From: Photobacterium gaetbulicola Gung47
GTDB lineage: Bacteria; Pseudomonadota; Gammaproteobacteria; Enterobacterales; Vibrionaceae
DNA length: 64,000 nt
Reading direction: 5' to 3'
NCBI GenBank assembly: GCA_000940995.1
Contig: CP005974.1
Location: forward strand, 1,240,001-1,304,000
Position numbers and translations under genes: made by a program. Under the pieces are notes generated by a model. The model was not told the DNA's origin and searched no databases. It saw only the letters and a list, made by a program, of their open reading frames with translations. Positions 1 to 7,779 of the stretch are shown here, in pieces; position 1 is the first letter of the stretch; every line of letters begins with the position of its first letter.

Positions 1-201
1 AAATGAAATACCGACAGAGGCGACAAAGCCAATTGATAGGCCGAAGGCGACCGAGCCGGCGTCGCGGCGGGTCATATGGCCTTCTACCAACTGCGGCAGG
101 ATTGGGCGGATCCCGTCATGGAACACAGAGGCGCTGAGGTTGGCAATAAATGCCGTCATGGCGCAGAGTAGGGCAACCAGCCCGATGTTCATCATATCCA
201 T
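1..201 (-). CDS. yhfT: YhfT-family membrane protein, N-terminal part only
   Basis: This is the first 67 codons of a minus-strand gene that runs off the left edge of the window. The product starts with a hydrophobic stretch (MDMMNIGLVALLCAMTAFIA) and continues with a conserved FHDGIRP segment and a second hydrophobic segment, as in the YhfT family of predicted polytopic inner-membrane transporters. It starts 6 bases after the stop of the yhfU-like gene, so it belongs to the same transcript. Substrate is unknown for the family. An ATG three codons further in would serve equally well as start. Confidence 0.75.
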   Translation of the reverse strand, partial: MDMMNIGLVALLCAMTAFIANLSASVFHDGIRPILPQLVEGHMTRRDAGSVAFGLSIGFVASVGISF

Positions 202-207
202 ATCGGC

Positions 208-573
208 TTACCTGCTTGCGAGTGTATTGATTAACATGGGGACAGCATGTTCGACATGCTCTACCGAGAGGCCGAAGGCCACTTTGCCTTCGCTGACGAA
301 TTGATCGATTTCGTTTTGTTTGGCTCGAATCGCGGGCTTGGCAATGGTGCAGCTTTGGGCAAAGCCAATGATCGCAATGGCGATTGACAGCGCGGCGCCA
401 GCACCGGTATTGCAACAGCCAATGTAATAGTCGAGCTCCCCGCTTTTGACTTTCATCGCGGCTTCCATATCGTTGAGGATGTGGCACTCAAACAGGCCCG
501 GTGACGTTTGTTCAATTTGCTCTTTAATTTGCTCACGTTGTAAGCCGGCAATTCCGATTTTTTTCATAATCAA
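208..573 (-). CDS. yhfU: YhfU-like DUF2620 protein
   Basis: A 121-residue soluble protein of the DUF2620 (YhfU) family. It opens with MKKIGIAGLQREQIKE after one or two extra residues and has a glycine-rich CCNTGAGAALSIAIAIIGF segment near residues 53-71. No catalytic motif can be named. It lies between the phosphotriesterase-like gene (21-base gap) and yhfT, the same order as in the Escherichia coli yhf operon, so it probably acts with them in the uncharacterised yhf pathway. The start is the second ATG or the one before it; they differ by two codons. Confidence 0.75.
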   Translation of the reverse strand: MIMKKIGIAGLQREQIKEQIEQTSPGLFECHILNDMEAAMKVKSGELDYYIGCCNTGAGAALSIAIAIIGFAQSCTIAKPAIRAKQNEIDQFVSEGKVAFGLSVEHVEHAVPMLINTLASR

Positions 574-594
574 TCCTTGTTATTTTTCTGCTTG

Positions 595-1473
595 TTATTG
601 GAAAACCTTGTAGGGGGTGTGTTTCAACATCATGTCGATTTCGGCCTGGCTGATGCCGCTCGCCAGTAACTGGGGAACGAACTTGTCCATCAGATAGCAA
701 AAGCCGAGGCCGCCGTTTTGTTTAAGGTGTGAACGTCGAGTGATATCCATCGATAGCATGACTTGGTCCAGCCTACCGCGTTCCGATAAGGCTTTGAGCA
801 TGTCAATGCGACGGCTATCCGGGTAGTAGCTGTTCTTGCCGATGGTGTCGAACTGGATGTGGCAGCCTTGATCGAGCAGCCATAAGATATCGTCTAGATT
901 GTCTTTAAGATCGCAATGGCCAACAGTAACCCTTTCCATATCAACCCCGAACCTTTGGAGCAATTCGATCTGTTGCTTGCCCATGGTACTCATTGATTGA
1001 TGGGTCGATATTGGACGGCCTGTTTCATAGTGGGCCATTGCTGCGGCCTCAAAGACTTTTTGTTCAGCATCCGTAAAAGCATTCTCGCTACTGCCGACCT
1101 CGCCAATCACACTGGCTTTCAGCGAACTGCCTTCGATACCAACGACAATTTCACGGATCATTTCCTGACTAATGTCTCTTGCTGTTTTGGTATACAGTGC
1201 AGGAGGAAAAAATCCCTCTATGTAATATCCGGTGGCAAGAAGGATATTTATTCCAGTATCGGAGATTAAACTTTCAATAAATTGAGGATTTCTTCCCATA
1301 AAGGAATTTGTGACTTCGATAATGTTAAAAACGCCACGTTCGACGAGAGCATCCATTTCCGCTTTGATCAGCGCATATTGATCCAACCGGCAGTCGATAT
1401 CGCCTTTTTGTGCGGACAAATCAATATGTAAATGCTCATGGCAATAGGTATAGCCATCCGCGTCGATCAACAT
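595..1473 (-). CDS. php: Phosphotriesterase-homology protein (Php/YhfV)
   Basis: A 292-residue TIM-barrel metal-dependent hydrolase of the phosphotriesterase family. All metal ligands known from E. coli Php sit at the same positions: His12 and His14 (HEHLH), Glu125 (GEVGSS), His158 (STHQS), His186 (GHCDLK) and Asp243 (SMDITR). Glu125 replaces the carboxylated lysine of true phosphotriesterases, as in the Php branch. The natural substrate of that branch is not established; a small lactone or phosphoester is only a guess. Its start overlaps the end of the upstream PRD gene by 7 bases, so the two are translationally coupled. Confidence 0.88.
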   Translation of the reverse strand: MLIDADGYTYCHEHLHIDLSAQKGDIDCRLDQYALIKAEMDALVERGVFNIIEVTNSFMGRNPQFIESLISDTGINILLATGYYIEGFFPPALYTKTARDISQEMIREIVVGIEGSSLKASVIGEVGSSENAFTDAEQKVFEAAAMAHYETGRPISTHQSMSTMGKQQIELLQRFGVDMERVTVGHCDLKDNLDDILWLLDQGCHIQFDTIGKNSYYPDSRRIDMLKALSERGRLDQVMLSMDITRRSHLKQNGGLGFCYLMDKFVPQLLASGISQAEIDMMLKHTPYKVFQ

Positions 1474-1844
1474 GCTTCCTCCTTAGTCGGACAAGCTTGA
1501 CAGAGGGAAAATAGGTTGCTGATAAAAAAAGAGTTTTCGGCTACGGGGACGTCGAATAACCCAACCTTGTCGGTGATGGCCTGATTGAGCTTCAGGACGA
1601 ATTCATAGGTGTTATCCTTCATGATTTCGTCGAGGATGTCCTGATCCAACCCTTCAGCCACCGGGATACCATTTTTGATCCGGTCGTAGGCCCTGGCAAA
1701 GTGGGTCATTGCCATCTGGAATTGATCGTTATCCTGAGAGATAGCGAGTTGCTGGATAATTAGGCCGATAGCGGTTTCCGTTGCTTGGCTGGCCTCATGG
1801 CTAATCACCTTGGTTTGTTGTAGCAGAGTGAGACGTTCCTTCAT
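1467..1844 (-). CDS. yhfY: YhfY-like PRD-domain protein
   Basis: A 125-residue helical protein resembling a single PTS-regulation domain (PRD), as in YhfY of the yhf operon. It is predicted to be soluble, with no signal peptide and no DNA-binding domain. PRD domains are normally phosphorylated by PTS proteins; whether this one is cannot be told from sequence, and the conserved histidines are not obvious beyond H9/H16-type positions. It overlaps the following php gene by 7 bases and begins 20 bases after yhfZ. Confidence 0.7.
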   Translation of the reverse strand: MKERLTLLQQTKVISHEASQATETAIGLIIQQLAISQDNDQFQMAMTHFARAYDRIKNGIPVAEGLDQDILDEIMKDNTYEFVLKLNQAITDKVGLFDVPVAENSFFISNLFSLCQACPTKEEAC

Positions 1845-1864
1845 TGTTCGCTCCTGATCTGAAA

Positions 1865-2761
1865 TTAATAACTTGGGGTGATCTCGCCCCTAACGACTTG
1901 TTGTTGATGCGCTAGCAAAACGGGAATGTTAATGAGCTTTCTGATCAGCGTTGTAATGTGGGGGTTTTCACCGCTAACAAGCATGACCGCTTCGGAGGCC
2001 AATTGGCATTGTTCGATATGATCCAGCGGTCGCTCTGCCAATCCATATTTTGCCATGTCGATAGCTTCGGGTAGCCATACTACGGCATCGATCTCACCGC
2101 TAAGCAGTAATTTCATACTGTCTGCATAGTTGATTTCCACTATCGTAACAGGTTTGCCCTCGAAGGCGGACTGGGTCAGCAACTTCTGATCCGGTGAATC
2201 AGGATCAACCCCGACATACTTGATCTGCTCATATTCCCCTTGCCGGAAGATAAGGCGGTGGGGGTGGGAATAGGAATGCGGGCCCAAATCAATGGCGGTA
2301 ACGACTCCCCCGGAATAGGCCTGTGCCGCGAGCTTGGACATAATAGCGATATCATGGGTACCTTCCAGCAAGCATTCAGCCCTGACACCGGCACCACGCA
2401 TGTGGGCAAAATATAATGGAAGATCGCCGATCTGTTGCTTTAACCCGCTGGCCAGCCCTTCATAGTGCTTGGTATAGGGAAGCGGCATAGCGCAGACAAT
2501 ATGAGAAAACCCGGTCAGCTTGGCGAGGGCGCGGTAGTCAAGTTTGGAGATAAAGGTGCCATTGCGCCCTTGCTTGGATAACCTCACCGCATCTTGTTGC
2601 TCGATTGTAGTCAGTGCTTTTTGGACAAAGCCAACAGATACCCCAATATCTTCAGATAAGGCGTCAATGGTCCGCAGTCGGTCATTGACTGCCGTTGACA
2701 TTAAGTAGCGGGCAATGTTGATAATGGCTGCCCCTTCCTTGCTGATGTATTGCGTCTTCAT
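1865..2761 (-). CDS. yhfZ: YhfZ-like transcriptional regulator
   Basis: A 298-residue protein, first gene of the yhf-type operon. Residues 1-75 form a winged-helix-like region (INIARYLMSTAVNDRLRTI, then DIGVSVGFVQKALTTIE). Residues 80-298 resemble a periplasmic-binding-protein-type ligand domain, with LPEAID and the SGEIDAVVW stretch near the middle. This architecture matches the YhfZ family, whose ligand is unknown. It probably controls its own operon: a nested inverted repeat lies just upstream of its start codon (2775-2803). Confidence 0.78.
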   Translation of the reverse strand: MKTQYISKEGAAIINIARYLMSTAVNDRLRTIDALSEDIGVSVGFVQKALTTIEQQDAVRLSKQGRNGTFISKLDYRALAKLTGFSHIVCAMPLPYTKHYEGLASGLKQQIGDLPLYFAHMRGAGVRAECLLEGTHDIAIMSKLAAQAYSGGVVTAIDLGPHSYSHPHRLIFRQGEYEQIKYVGVDPDSPDQKLLTQSAFEGKPVTIVEINYADSMKLLLSGEIDAVVWLPEAIDMAKYGLAERPLDHIEQCQLASEAVMLVSGENPHITTLIRKLINIPVLLAHQQQVVRGEITPSY

Positions 2762-2774
2762 ATCTTGCTGTACT

Positions 2775-2803
2775 TATCTTCAATATTTTGAAGTTTTAAG
2801 ATA
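2775..2803. promoter_or_regulatory. Nested inverted repeat, possible yhf operon operator
   Basis: A perfect 6-4-6 palindrome CTTCAATATTTTGAAG (2778-2793) sits inside an outer TATCTT/AAGATA pair (2775-2780 and 2798-2803), 14 bases upstream of the yhfZ start codon. The position suits an autoregulatory operator for the YhfZ regulator; this is inference from symmetry and location only. Confidence 0.45.
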
Positions 2804-3133
2804 GCAAGTACTTAGCGTTGCATATAGTAAGGAAGAGTGAAACTGAGATCTGTATCAATAATTATTTGCTCCAAGGTGCCACAACCTGGTACTTGCCAGA
2901 TCAACCCTAAACGAGGGCACGAGTTGGTGGTGGTAAGTGTGATATCGACCAGGGCGAAGCCAAAAACCGTGACAGGTTATGCGTTGTGGCACGGGATTTT
3001 CGCTGGTATATTTTCCAAAGCTTGAAGTCGATCACCCTATTTGCAACAAATATTGATAAAACGCATGGTTCTTCGTGGCCGGAGTGCATAATGTCACTGT
3101 TGTTCTGTTCCAGAGAAATGAAAGGTTACCAAT
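2804..3133. other. Intergenic region with a wide inverted repeat
   Basis: No convincing gene. A 10-base sequence GTGCCACAAC (2876-2885) recurs as its exact reverse complement at 2983-2992, enclosing about 97 bases. Inside is a smaller hairpin CTGG/CCAG (2886-2899). The arrangement could fold into a multi-branched RNA in the leader of the gene at 3134, but it matches no riboswitch class I can recognise. Short open frames here lack ribosome sites. Confidence 0.3.
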
Positions 3134-3622
3134 ATGTCTGATGTACCAGTGTCTGTTACAACCGCCGCCGAAGTGATCCAGCCGGTTGCTGAATCTTCGG
3201 GTTCGATTTGGGGTTATGTAGCTGGTGGTGTTGCCTTGCTGATTGTTGCTGGTTTTGCTGGCTTTAAGTTTATCAACAAGCCTGCGTTTATTATTAATCG
3301 GGTTCGCAAACGTAACCTGAAAGAGATTAAGAAGTTAGGCGTTGAAAATTCTGACTTCGTGATGGATTTAGATAAGTTGCTAGATTCGGTTGAGAACCAT
3401 GCAACCAAAAATGGCATGAAGGGAACTGATGTGGTGAATATCATCAGCCCGATGAATGATACGGCCCGTATCAAGACTGCTGGCGATATGTACCAGTCAA
3501 TGATTTACATTGCCAACTCAATCAATGATACCTCGTTGGCCCGTGAGTTTAAAACTAAGTCGAAGCAAGTGAAGGCGAACTCGCCACTGATGGCTGGCCT
3601 GTTCAAGCGCGCGGGTATCTAA
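3134..3622 (+). CDS. Unknown membrane-anchored protein
   Basis: I do not recognise this 162-residue protein. It has a short N-terminal segment, one transmembrane helix at about residues 25-45 (GYVAGGVALLIVAGFAGFKF), then a basic stretch (RVRKRNLKEIKK) that suggests the C-terminal 115 residues lie in the cytoplasm. The C-terminal part is helical and charged with no cysteines. It stands alone, with its own leader (about 370 bases) and its own terminator (3655-3708). Base composition is like the neighbours, so there is no sign of recent transfer. Confidence 0.7.
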   Translation: MSDVPVSVTTAAEVIQPVAESSGSIWGYVAGGVALLIVAGFAGFKFINKPAFIINRVRKRNLKEIKKLGVENSDFVMDLDKLLDSVENHATKNGMKGTDVVNIISPMNDTARIKTAGDMYQSMIYIANSINDTSLAREFKTKSKQVKANSPLMAGLFKRAGI

Positions 3623-3654
3623 TCGCTTCGGCCTGATACCGTTCTGCTACTAAA

Positions 3655-3708
3655 AGCCGGTTGGTATCCATCCTGACATCAGGGTGGCTATCAGCCGGTT
3701 TTTTTTAT
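3655..3708 (+). terminator. Terminator of the 3134 gene
   Basis: An outer stem AGCCGGTT pairs with a second AGCCGGTT (two G-U pairs) around an inner hairpin CATCCTGA/TCAGGGTG, followed by a run of T residues at 3699-3707. Confidence 0.7.
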
Positions 3709-3872
3709 TTCGTCAAATCGTTGGAAGCGGTTATTTAATCCTGTTTGTGATCTAAATCTTCTTTTGATGAAAATGCCTGTTTTTCTTGTCCTAAAAATAA
3801 ACCCTGCATCACAAATGGATTGGTCGAGCTGCTACCATATGCCGCAAACCATAATGATTACAGGGAACGACG

Positions 3873-5318
3873 ATGAGAGAGGTTGAATTTCGTACCATTG
3901 ACAGGCTATTTGTCAAAATGTCGGTCAATGATAAGTTCTGGGTGTTCTTTGCCCTGATTGCCACGGTCGTAACGGCGATCGCCGGTCTGCAATACCGCCA
4001 AACGGTTACCCAGCTGGAGCAACAGCGGCTGAGGGTGGCGGAGGCGCGATTAACGGCCATGGTCGAGGCTGTGCAGGCCTCTGGCTTGGACAGTGATAGC
4101 CAGCGTAGCGTGCTGCAGCAGCAAGGGGTCAACTTTACCAATCACTCCCGCGCAGCGGCCAGTAGCCAGGTTATGGTGGTGACACCGCTGGGTAGCGCAA
4201 GTTTGTCGCAGGAGCCGTCGGCCTTGTTGCAGGCAGACAAAGACCAGGCGCTACAGCGCTTCTTCTTTTCTCTAGCCACACTTCTTCCTGTCGGATTGCT
4301 GTGTTACTGGTTGGCTACTTTCCTTGGCGGAGCCCTGTGGGTGATGCATCAGGCGACCAAGCGGATTGCTGATGGTGATTTGACCTCAAGGTTGGGTTTC
4401 CATGTCGGCAGGGATGAATTCGGTATTATTGGCTTTGAGCTAGACCGTACCATGGATACTTTGGGCGAGCTGGTCAATACCGTTAAGCAAAGCACGCAGA
4501 GCTTGCAGGTTGCGGCTGGTAACTTCAGCGATGTTGCCCAGGGGGCTGGCCAGCAGGTGAACCAGCAGTATGCTTCGCTGGATTCGGTGGCGACGGCGAT
4601 GGAGGAGATGACGGCATCGGCGAACGATATTGCCGGTTTGGCACAGCAAACCTCAGAGCAGTCGGATGCTGACATGCAAAGCATTGAGCAGGGGAACCGT
4701 AACGTTCAGCAGGCCATTGTTAAAGTGACGCAGCTGTCAGAGCAAACCGATGAAGCTTCGCGTGCTGTTGGCAGCCTCAACGAGAAGGCAGAAGAGATCA
4801 ATGCGGTGATCACGACTATCAATGCGATCTCCGAGCAAACCAACCTTCTGGCCTTGAATGCGGCGATTGAGGCAGCCCGTGCGGGTGAGCAAGGGCGCGG
4901 TTTTGCCGTGGTGGCTGATGAGGTGAGGACGCTGGCGGGTCGTACTCAGCAGGCGACGGTCGAGATCCAGGCCATGATCGACAAGCTGCAGCTTGAAACA
5001 AGCAGCATTTCGAACATTACTGCCGTTACCTTGGAGCAGTCCCACCAGAGCCGCGAGATGATCACTGAAATCGGCCGTGATGTGAATAACATTGCGGAGT
5101 CGGCGCGCCAGGTGATGGATATGAGCACCCAGATTGCCACGGCTGCCCACCAGCAGACGACAGTGGCCAATGATATTGCCTCAGAGCTGCATGATATCCG
5201 CTCCCAGTCGGAGCTGATCCGGACCATGAGCGAACAGTCGATTGACAACAGCACCCGCTTGGGGGATACCTCCCGCCAGCTGGGGGAAATTCTGCAGAAG
5301 TATCGCACCAACAGTTAA
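3873..5318 (+). CDS. Methyl-accepting chemotaxis protein
   Basis: A 481-residue chemoreceptor. Transmembrane helix 1 is at about residues 22-41 and helix 2 at about 130-156, leaving a short periplasmic part of roughly 88 residues, too small for a Cache or four-helix ligand domain. A HAMP linker follows (about 157-210), then a long coiled-coil signalling domain whose conserved hairpin tip EAARAGEQGRGFAVVADEVR lies at residues 333-352 and would contact CheA/CheW. The C-terminus lacks an NWETF-type CheR tether. Ligand unknown. It has a good ribosome site (AGGGAA, 6 bases before ATG) and its own terminator, so it is monocistronic. Confidence 0.93.
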   Translation: MREVEFRTIDRLFVKMSVNDKFWVFFALIATVVTAIAGLQYRQTVTQLEQQRLRVAEARLTAMVEAVQASGLDSDSQRSVLQQQGVNFTNHSRAAASSQVMVVTPLGSASLSQEPSALLQADKDQALQRFFFSLATLLPVGLLCYWLATFLGGALWVMHQATKRIADGDLTSRLGFHVGRDEFGIIGFELDRTMDTLGELVNTVKQSTQSLQVAAGNFSDVAQGAGQQVNQQYASLDSVATAMEEMTASANDIAGLAQQTSEQSDADMQSIEQGNRNVQQAIVKVTQLSEQTDEASRAVGSLNEKAEEINAVITTINAISEQTNLLALNAAIEAARAGEQGRGFAVVADEVRTLAGRTQQATVEIQAMIDKLQLETSSISNITAVTLEQSHQSREMITEIGRDVNNIAESARQVMDMSTQIATAAHQQTTVANDIASELHDIRSQSELIRTMSEQSIDNSTRLGDTSRQLGEILQKYRTNS

Positions 5319-5344
5319 GGTTGCAGAGCGGCACTACACCCATG

Positions 5345-5373
5345 AGCCAGTTACGCGTGTAACTGGCTTTTTT
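5345..5373 (+). terminator. Terminator of the chemoreceptor gene
   Basis: A 10-bp perfect stem AGCCAGTTAC/GTAACTGGCT with a GCGT loop, then TTTTT. Confidence 0.85.
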
Positions 5374-5516
5374 ATATGGATTTGTGAATTCAGTACGGGT
5401 AACCGGTTTTTTTCGTAACCAGAATGGAGCCTTATCACGGCACGGTTTCATCTTGCTTGCTAGTCTGAGTATATATAGCCAGTTTTTTCTGGCTCGAGTG
5501 TAGAGGGGGAGCGCGT

Positions 5517-6026
5517 ATGAATACTCAACTAACCGTAACACTGGCGGGACAAGATCATCCTCAACTTATCAATAAATTGGCAGCCAAGACGCATGAGCTT
5601 GGCGGAAAGTGGCTGATCAGTAAAATTAACAGGCTGGATAACCAGGTTGTCGGGATCTTGAAAATAGATATTCCTGCCCAGGCAGTGAGCCAGCTCAAGG
5701 AGCTTTTCCAGTCCCAGCAAGAATTGGATGTCCGGGTCATTGAAGCCAGACATGTCGGTGACATCAAAACCGACCACCTGACTTTGAAGGTTGAGTCGAG
5801 TGACCGCCCGGGTATCGTCAATGATATTACCCGTATCCTAGACAACATCGGGATCGGCATCGTGAAAATCGAAAACCACCGTATCGGCGTCCCCGATCTC
5901 GGACAGGCGTTATTTTTTGCCGAGCTGCAGGTCGATGTGCCGACCGAGGTGGATACCGAGCAGTTGCTTGAGGCGTTGCAGCAAGTCGATGAGGGTTTGC
6001 GGGTGAAAGTACTAGAAACCGTATAA
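5517..6026 (+). CDS. ACT-domain protein of the GcvR family
   Basis: A 169-residue cytoplasmic protein with two ACT-type domains: residues 1-75 (opening LTVTLAGQDHPQLINKLAAK) and 85-165 (LTLKVESSDRPGIVNDITRI). This is the architecture of GcvR, the antagonist of GcvA in control of the glycine-cleavage operon; DRPGIVNDIT is the characteristic ligand-loop motif. It is somewhat shorter than E. coli GcvR (about 190 residues), and many Vibrionaceae carry more than one GcvR paralogue, so a role in glycine control is likely but unproven. A GGGGGAG ribosome site supports the start. Confidence 0.8.
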   Translation: MNTQLTVTLAGQDHPQLINKLAAKTHELGGKWLISKINRLDNQVVGILKIDIPAQAVSQLKELFQSQQELDVRVIEARHVGDIKTDHLTLKVESSDRPGIVNDITRILDNIGIGIVKIENHRIGVPDLGQALFFAELQVDVPTEVDTEQLLEALQQVDEGLRVKVLETV

Positions 6027-6078
6027 CGTTAGGCGCGACTTGCGGCGCCGCACCATAACATTTGATGAGAGATCTGTT

Positions 6079-6113
6079 GGGGCCGGATGCAAAGCGCATC
6101 TGGCCCCTTCTTA
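6079..6113 (+). terminator. Terminator of the GcvR-like gene
   Basis: A 12-bp stem (GGGGCCGGATGC paired with GCATCTGGCCCC, one G-T pair) followed by TTCTTATT. Confidence 0.75.
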
Positions 6114-6150
6114 TTATGCCTAACTGCCAGCTAGTGGTCATCGGCTCCCG

Positions 6151-7089
6151 TTAATAGCGCCTGCTGCCATCGGGGTGGGTACGCAAGATTTTGAGGATCC
6201 ACATATATTGCTCCGGCTGCTGGCAGATCATGGCCTCCAGTACTTGGTTCATCCGCGCGGCATCTCGGTGTTCATTGCCTGACGGAAAGTCGGTCAATGG
6301 CGGCTGGATGGTGATGGTAAATCGGCCGGTGGTTAAATCATAGGCCGGAAAAACCGGCAGTACCGCGGCATTGGATAGTTTGGCCAGTTTGCCGACGCCC
6401 TTCACTGTGGCTTTTTCGTGGCCGAAGAAGGGGGCAAACACACTTTGCTGGAGCGGATGCTCTTCATCCGGCAGGTAATAGGCCAAGTAGCCTTCTTTTA
6501 TCGCGCGCAGGTAAGGTTTGATCCCCTGGCTACGTTGATAAATTCGCCCACCGAACTGCTTGCGCTGTATGTTCATCAGCCAGTTAATGATGGGGTTGGT
6601 TTGTGGCTTGATCATCGCCACCATCGGCATGTCGTTGGCTGCAAAGTAGAGGGCAGAAAAGTCGATGGCCCAGTTGTGGGGCACCAGCATAATGATGTTC
6701 TTGTCTTCGGCCTGCAGGGCTTCCAAGTGTTCAAGTCCTCGGACATCATGGCTGTTTAGCATATAACGGCGGCCCTTGATGATAGGCTGGGCGAAGCCAA
6801 GCAAAATACAGCCAGCGACGGTGAAGGTGTCTTCCAGCAGCGCCAATCGCTGTTTGTCGTCGTAATCGGGAAAGCACAGCTCGATGTTTTTCAGTGCTCG
6901 GCGCTTTGCTCCTCTTTTTTTCTTTAAAATCAGCTTGGCCGCGAAACGGGAAATGGTTTTTCGTGCCCCATGGGGCAAAAGGGCAAGCAATAGTATAACT
7001 GGCATTGCTGTCCACAGTAGCCAGTGGCGTGGGTGTAAAAAAGAAAACTGAAAAGCCGGGTTGTACTGGCCGTAGGTGGTATCGTTCAT
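6151..7089 (-). CDS. lpxM: Lipid A secondary acyltransferase, LpxM type
   Basis: A 312-residue membrane-associated acyltransferase that adds a secondary acyl chain to Kdo2-lipid A at the inner membrane. The catalytic H-x4-D motif is HNWAID, followed by the family motifs QRSQGIKPYLRAIKEG and YYLPDEEHP. Similarity to E. coli LpxM extends over the whole length, including the N-terminal HPRHW and C-terminal PEQYMWILKILRT. One hydrophobic anchor lies at about residues 24-40. Vibrio cholerae uses the related LpxN to add 3-hydroxylaurate here, so chain specificity is uncertain. I start at the ATG preceded by GGATACGGAC, which matches the family's N-terminus; an ATG four codons upstream is possible. 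Confidence 0.88.
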   Translation of the reverse strand: MNDTTYGQYNPAFQFSFLHPRHWLLWTAMPVILLLALLPHGARKTISRFAAKLILKKKRGAKRRALKNIELCFPDYDDKQRLALLEDTFTVAGCILLGFAQPIIKGRRYMLNSHDVRGLEHLEALQAEDKNIIMLVPHNWAIDFSALYFAANDMPMVAMIKPQTNPIINWLMNIQRKQFGGRIYQRSQGIKPYLRAIKEGYLAYYLPDEEHPLQQSVFAPFFGHEKATVKGVGKLAKLSNAAVLPVFPAYDLTTGRFTITIQPPLTDFPSGNEHRDAARMNQVLEAMICQQPEQYMWILKILRTHPDGSRRY

Positions 7090-7349
7090 GTCCGTATCCA
7101 TTCAGGCCAAACTCAGTTGGCCGGGGCTGTTAGCAGCCGAGTATCGAAAGTGTGTCTAGAAGCAGACAACTGTTATTCAGGAATGGTTCAGGATTGTAAG
7201 CGGGTGGTGTGAAGTTACCAACAAATTATCGATGAATTAATAATTATGGATGTTTATTCGGTCACTTAATAAGAGTGTCAGTGCATATGCGGGGGAGGGA
7301 TATACAGGTGCTGGTGTGCACCTGGATATGGAGGGGGAGAGACGCGTGG

Positions 7350-7766
7350 TCAGAATTCTTGGTTTATTTGGGTCAGGCTGGCGAGTAGTTGCTGGCACTC
7401 TTCTGCGCTGAGCTTGGCGGTGATGTCCTGCGTCAGGCTGAGGTGAAGCTGATCATGTTCGCGGTACAATGCTTCGCCTTCAGCGGTGAGCTCAACCAGG
7501 ATCGACCGGCGATCAGATTCATGCGGACGGCGTACCAGCAGACCCAGTTTGACCATTTTGTCGACCTGAACAGTCAGGGTGCCGGTGGTGACGCCAATTT
7601 TATCTGCCAGCTCCTTCATCCGCATTGCACCATGGGCACCGAGAATTTCAACAACGTGGATCTGTGGCAGGGAGAAGCCCTTGCCACGGACGACAGATTG
7701 CTCCCAAGAAGAGAGCTTTTCGTAAAATTCGATAATGGCATGGTTCAACTGTTCAATGTCTTTCAT
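7350..7766 (-). CDS. MarR-family transcriptional regulator
   Basis: A 138-residue MarR-type repressor. The winged helix covers about residues 40-105: recognition region MKELADKIGVTTGTLTVQVD, wing LLVRRPHESDRRSILVEL with the conserved DRR. It begins 13 bases after the dmeF-like cation exporter stop and shares its transcript, so it most likely senses a metal or a redox signal and represses the pair. Operator-like palindromes lie upstream of dmeF (8788-8836). The inducer cannot be read from sequence: there is no cysteine cluster, although several histidines occur near the N-terminus and in QLHLS. Confidence 0.87.
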   Translation of the reverse strand: MKDIEQLNHAIIEFYEKLSSWEQSVVRGKGFSLPQIHVVEILGAHGAMRMKELADKIGVTTGTLTVQVDKMVKLGLLVRRPHESDRRSILVELTAEGEALYREHDQLHLSLTQDITAKLSAEECQQLLASLTQINQEF

Positions 7767-7779
7767 TCTTGTCTCGTTG

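Noticed and set aside
2876..2992. A cyclic-di-GMP (GEMM) riboswitch before the 3134 gene
   Set aside because: The conserved GEMM core sequences are absent; only the inverted repeat remains.
3720..3872. A sigma-28 promoter for the chemoreceptor gene
   Set aside because: No TAAA-N15-GCCGATAA match with correct spacing was found.
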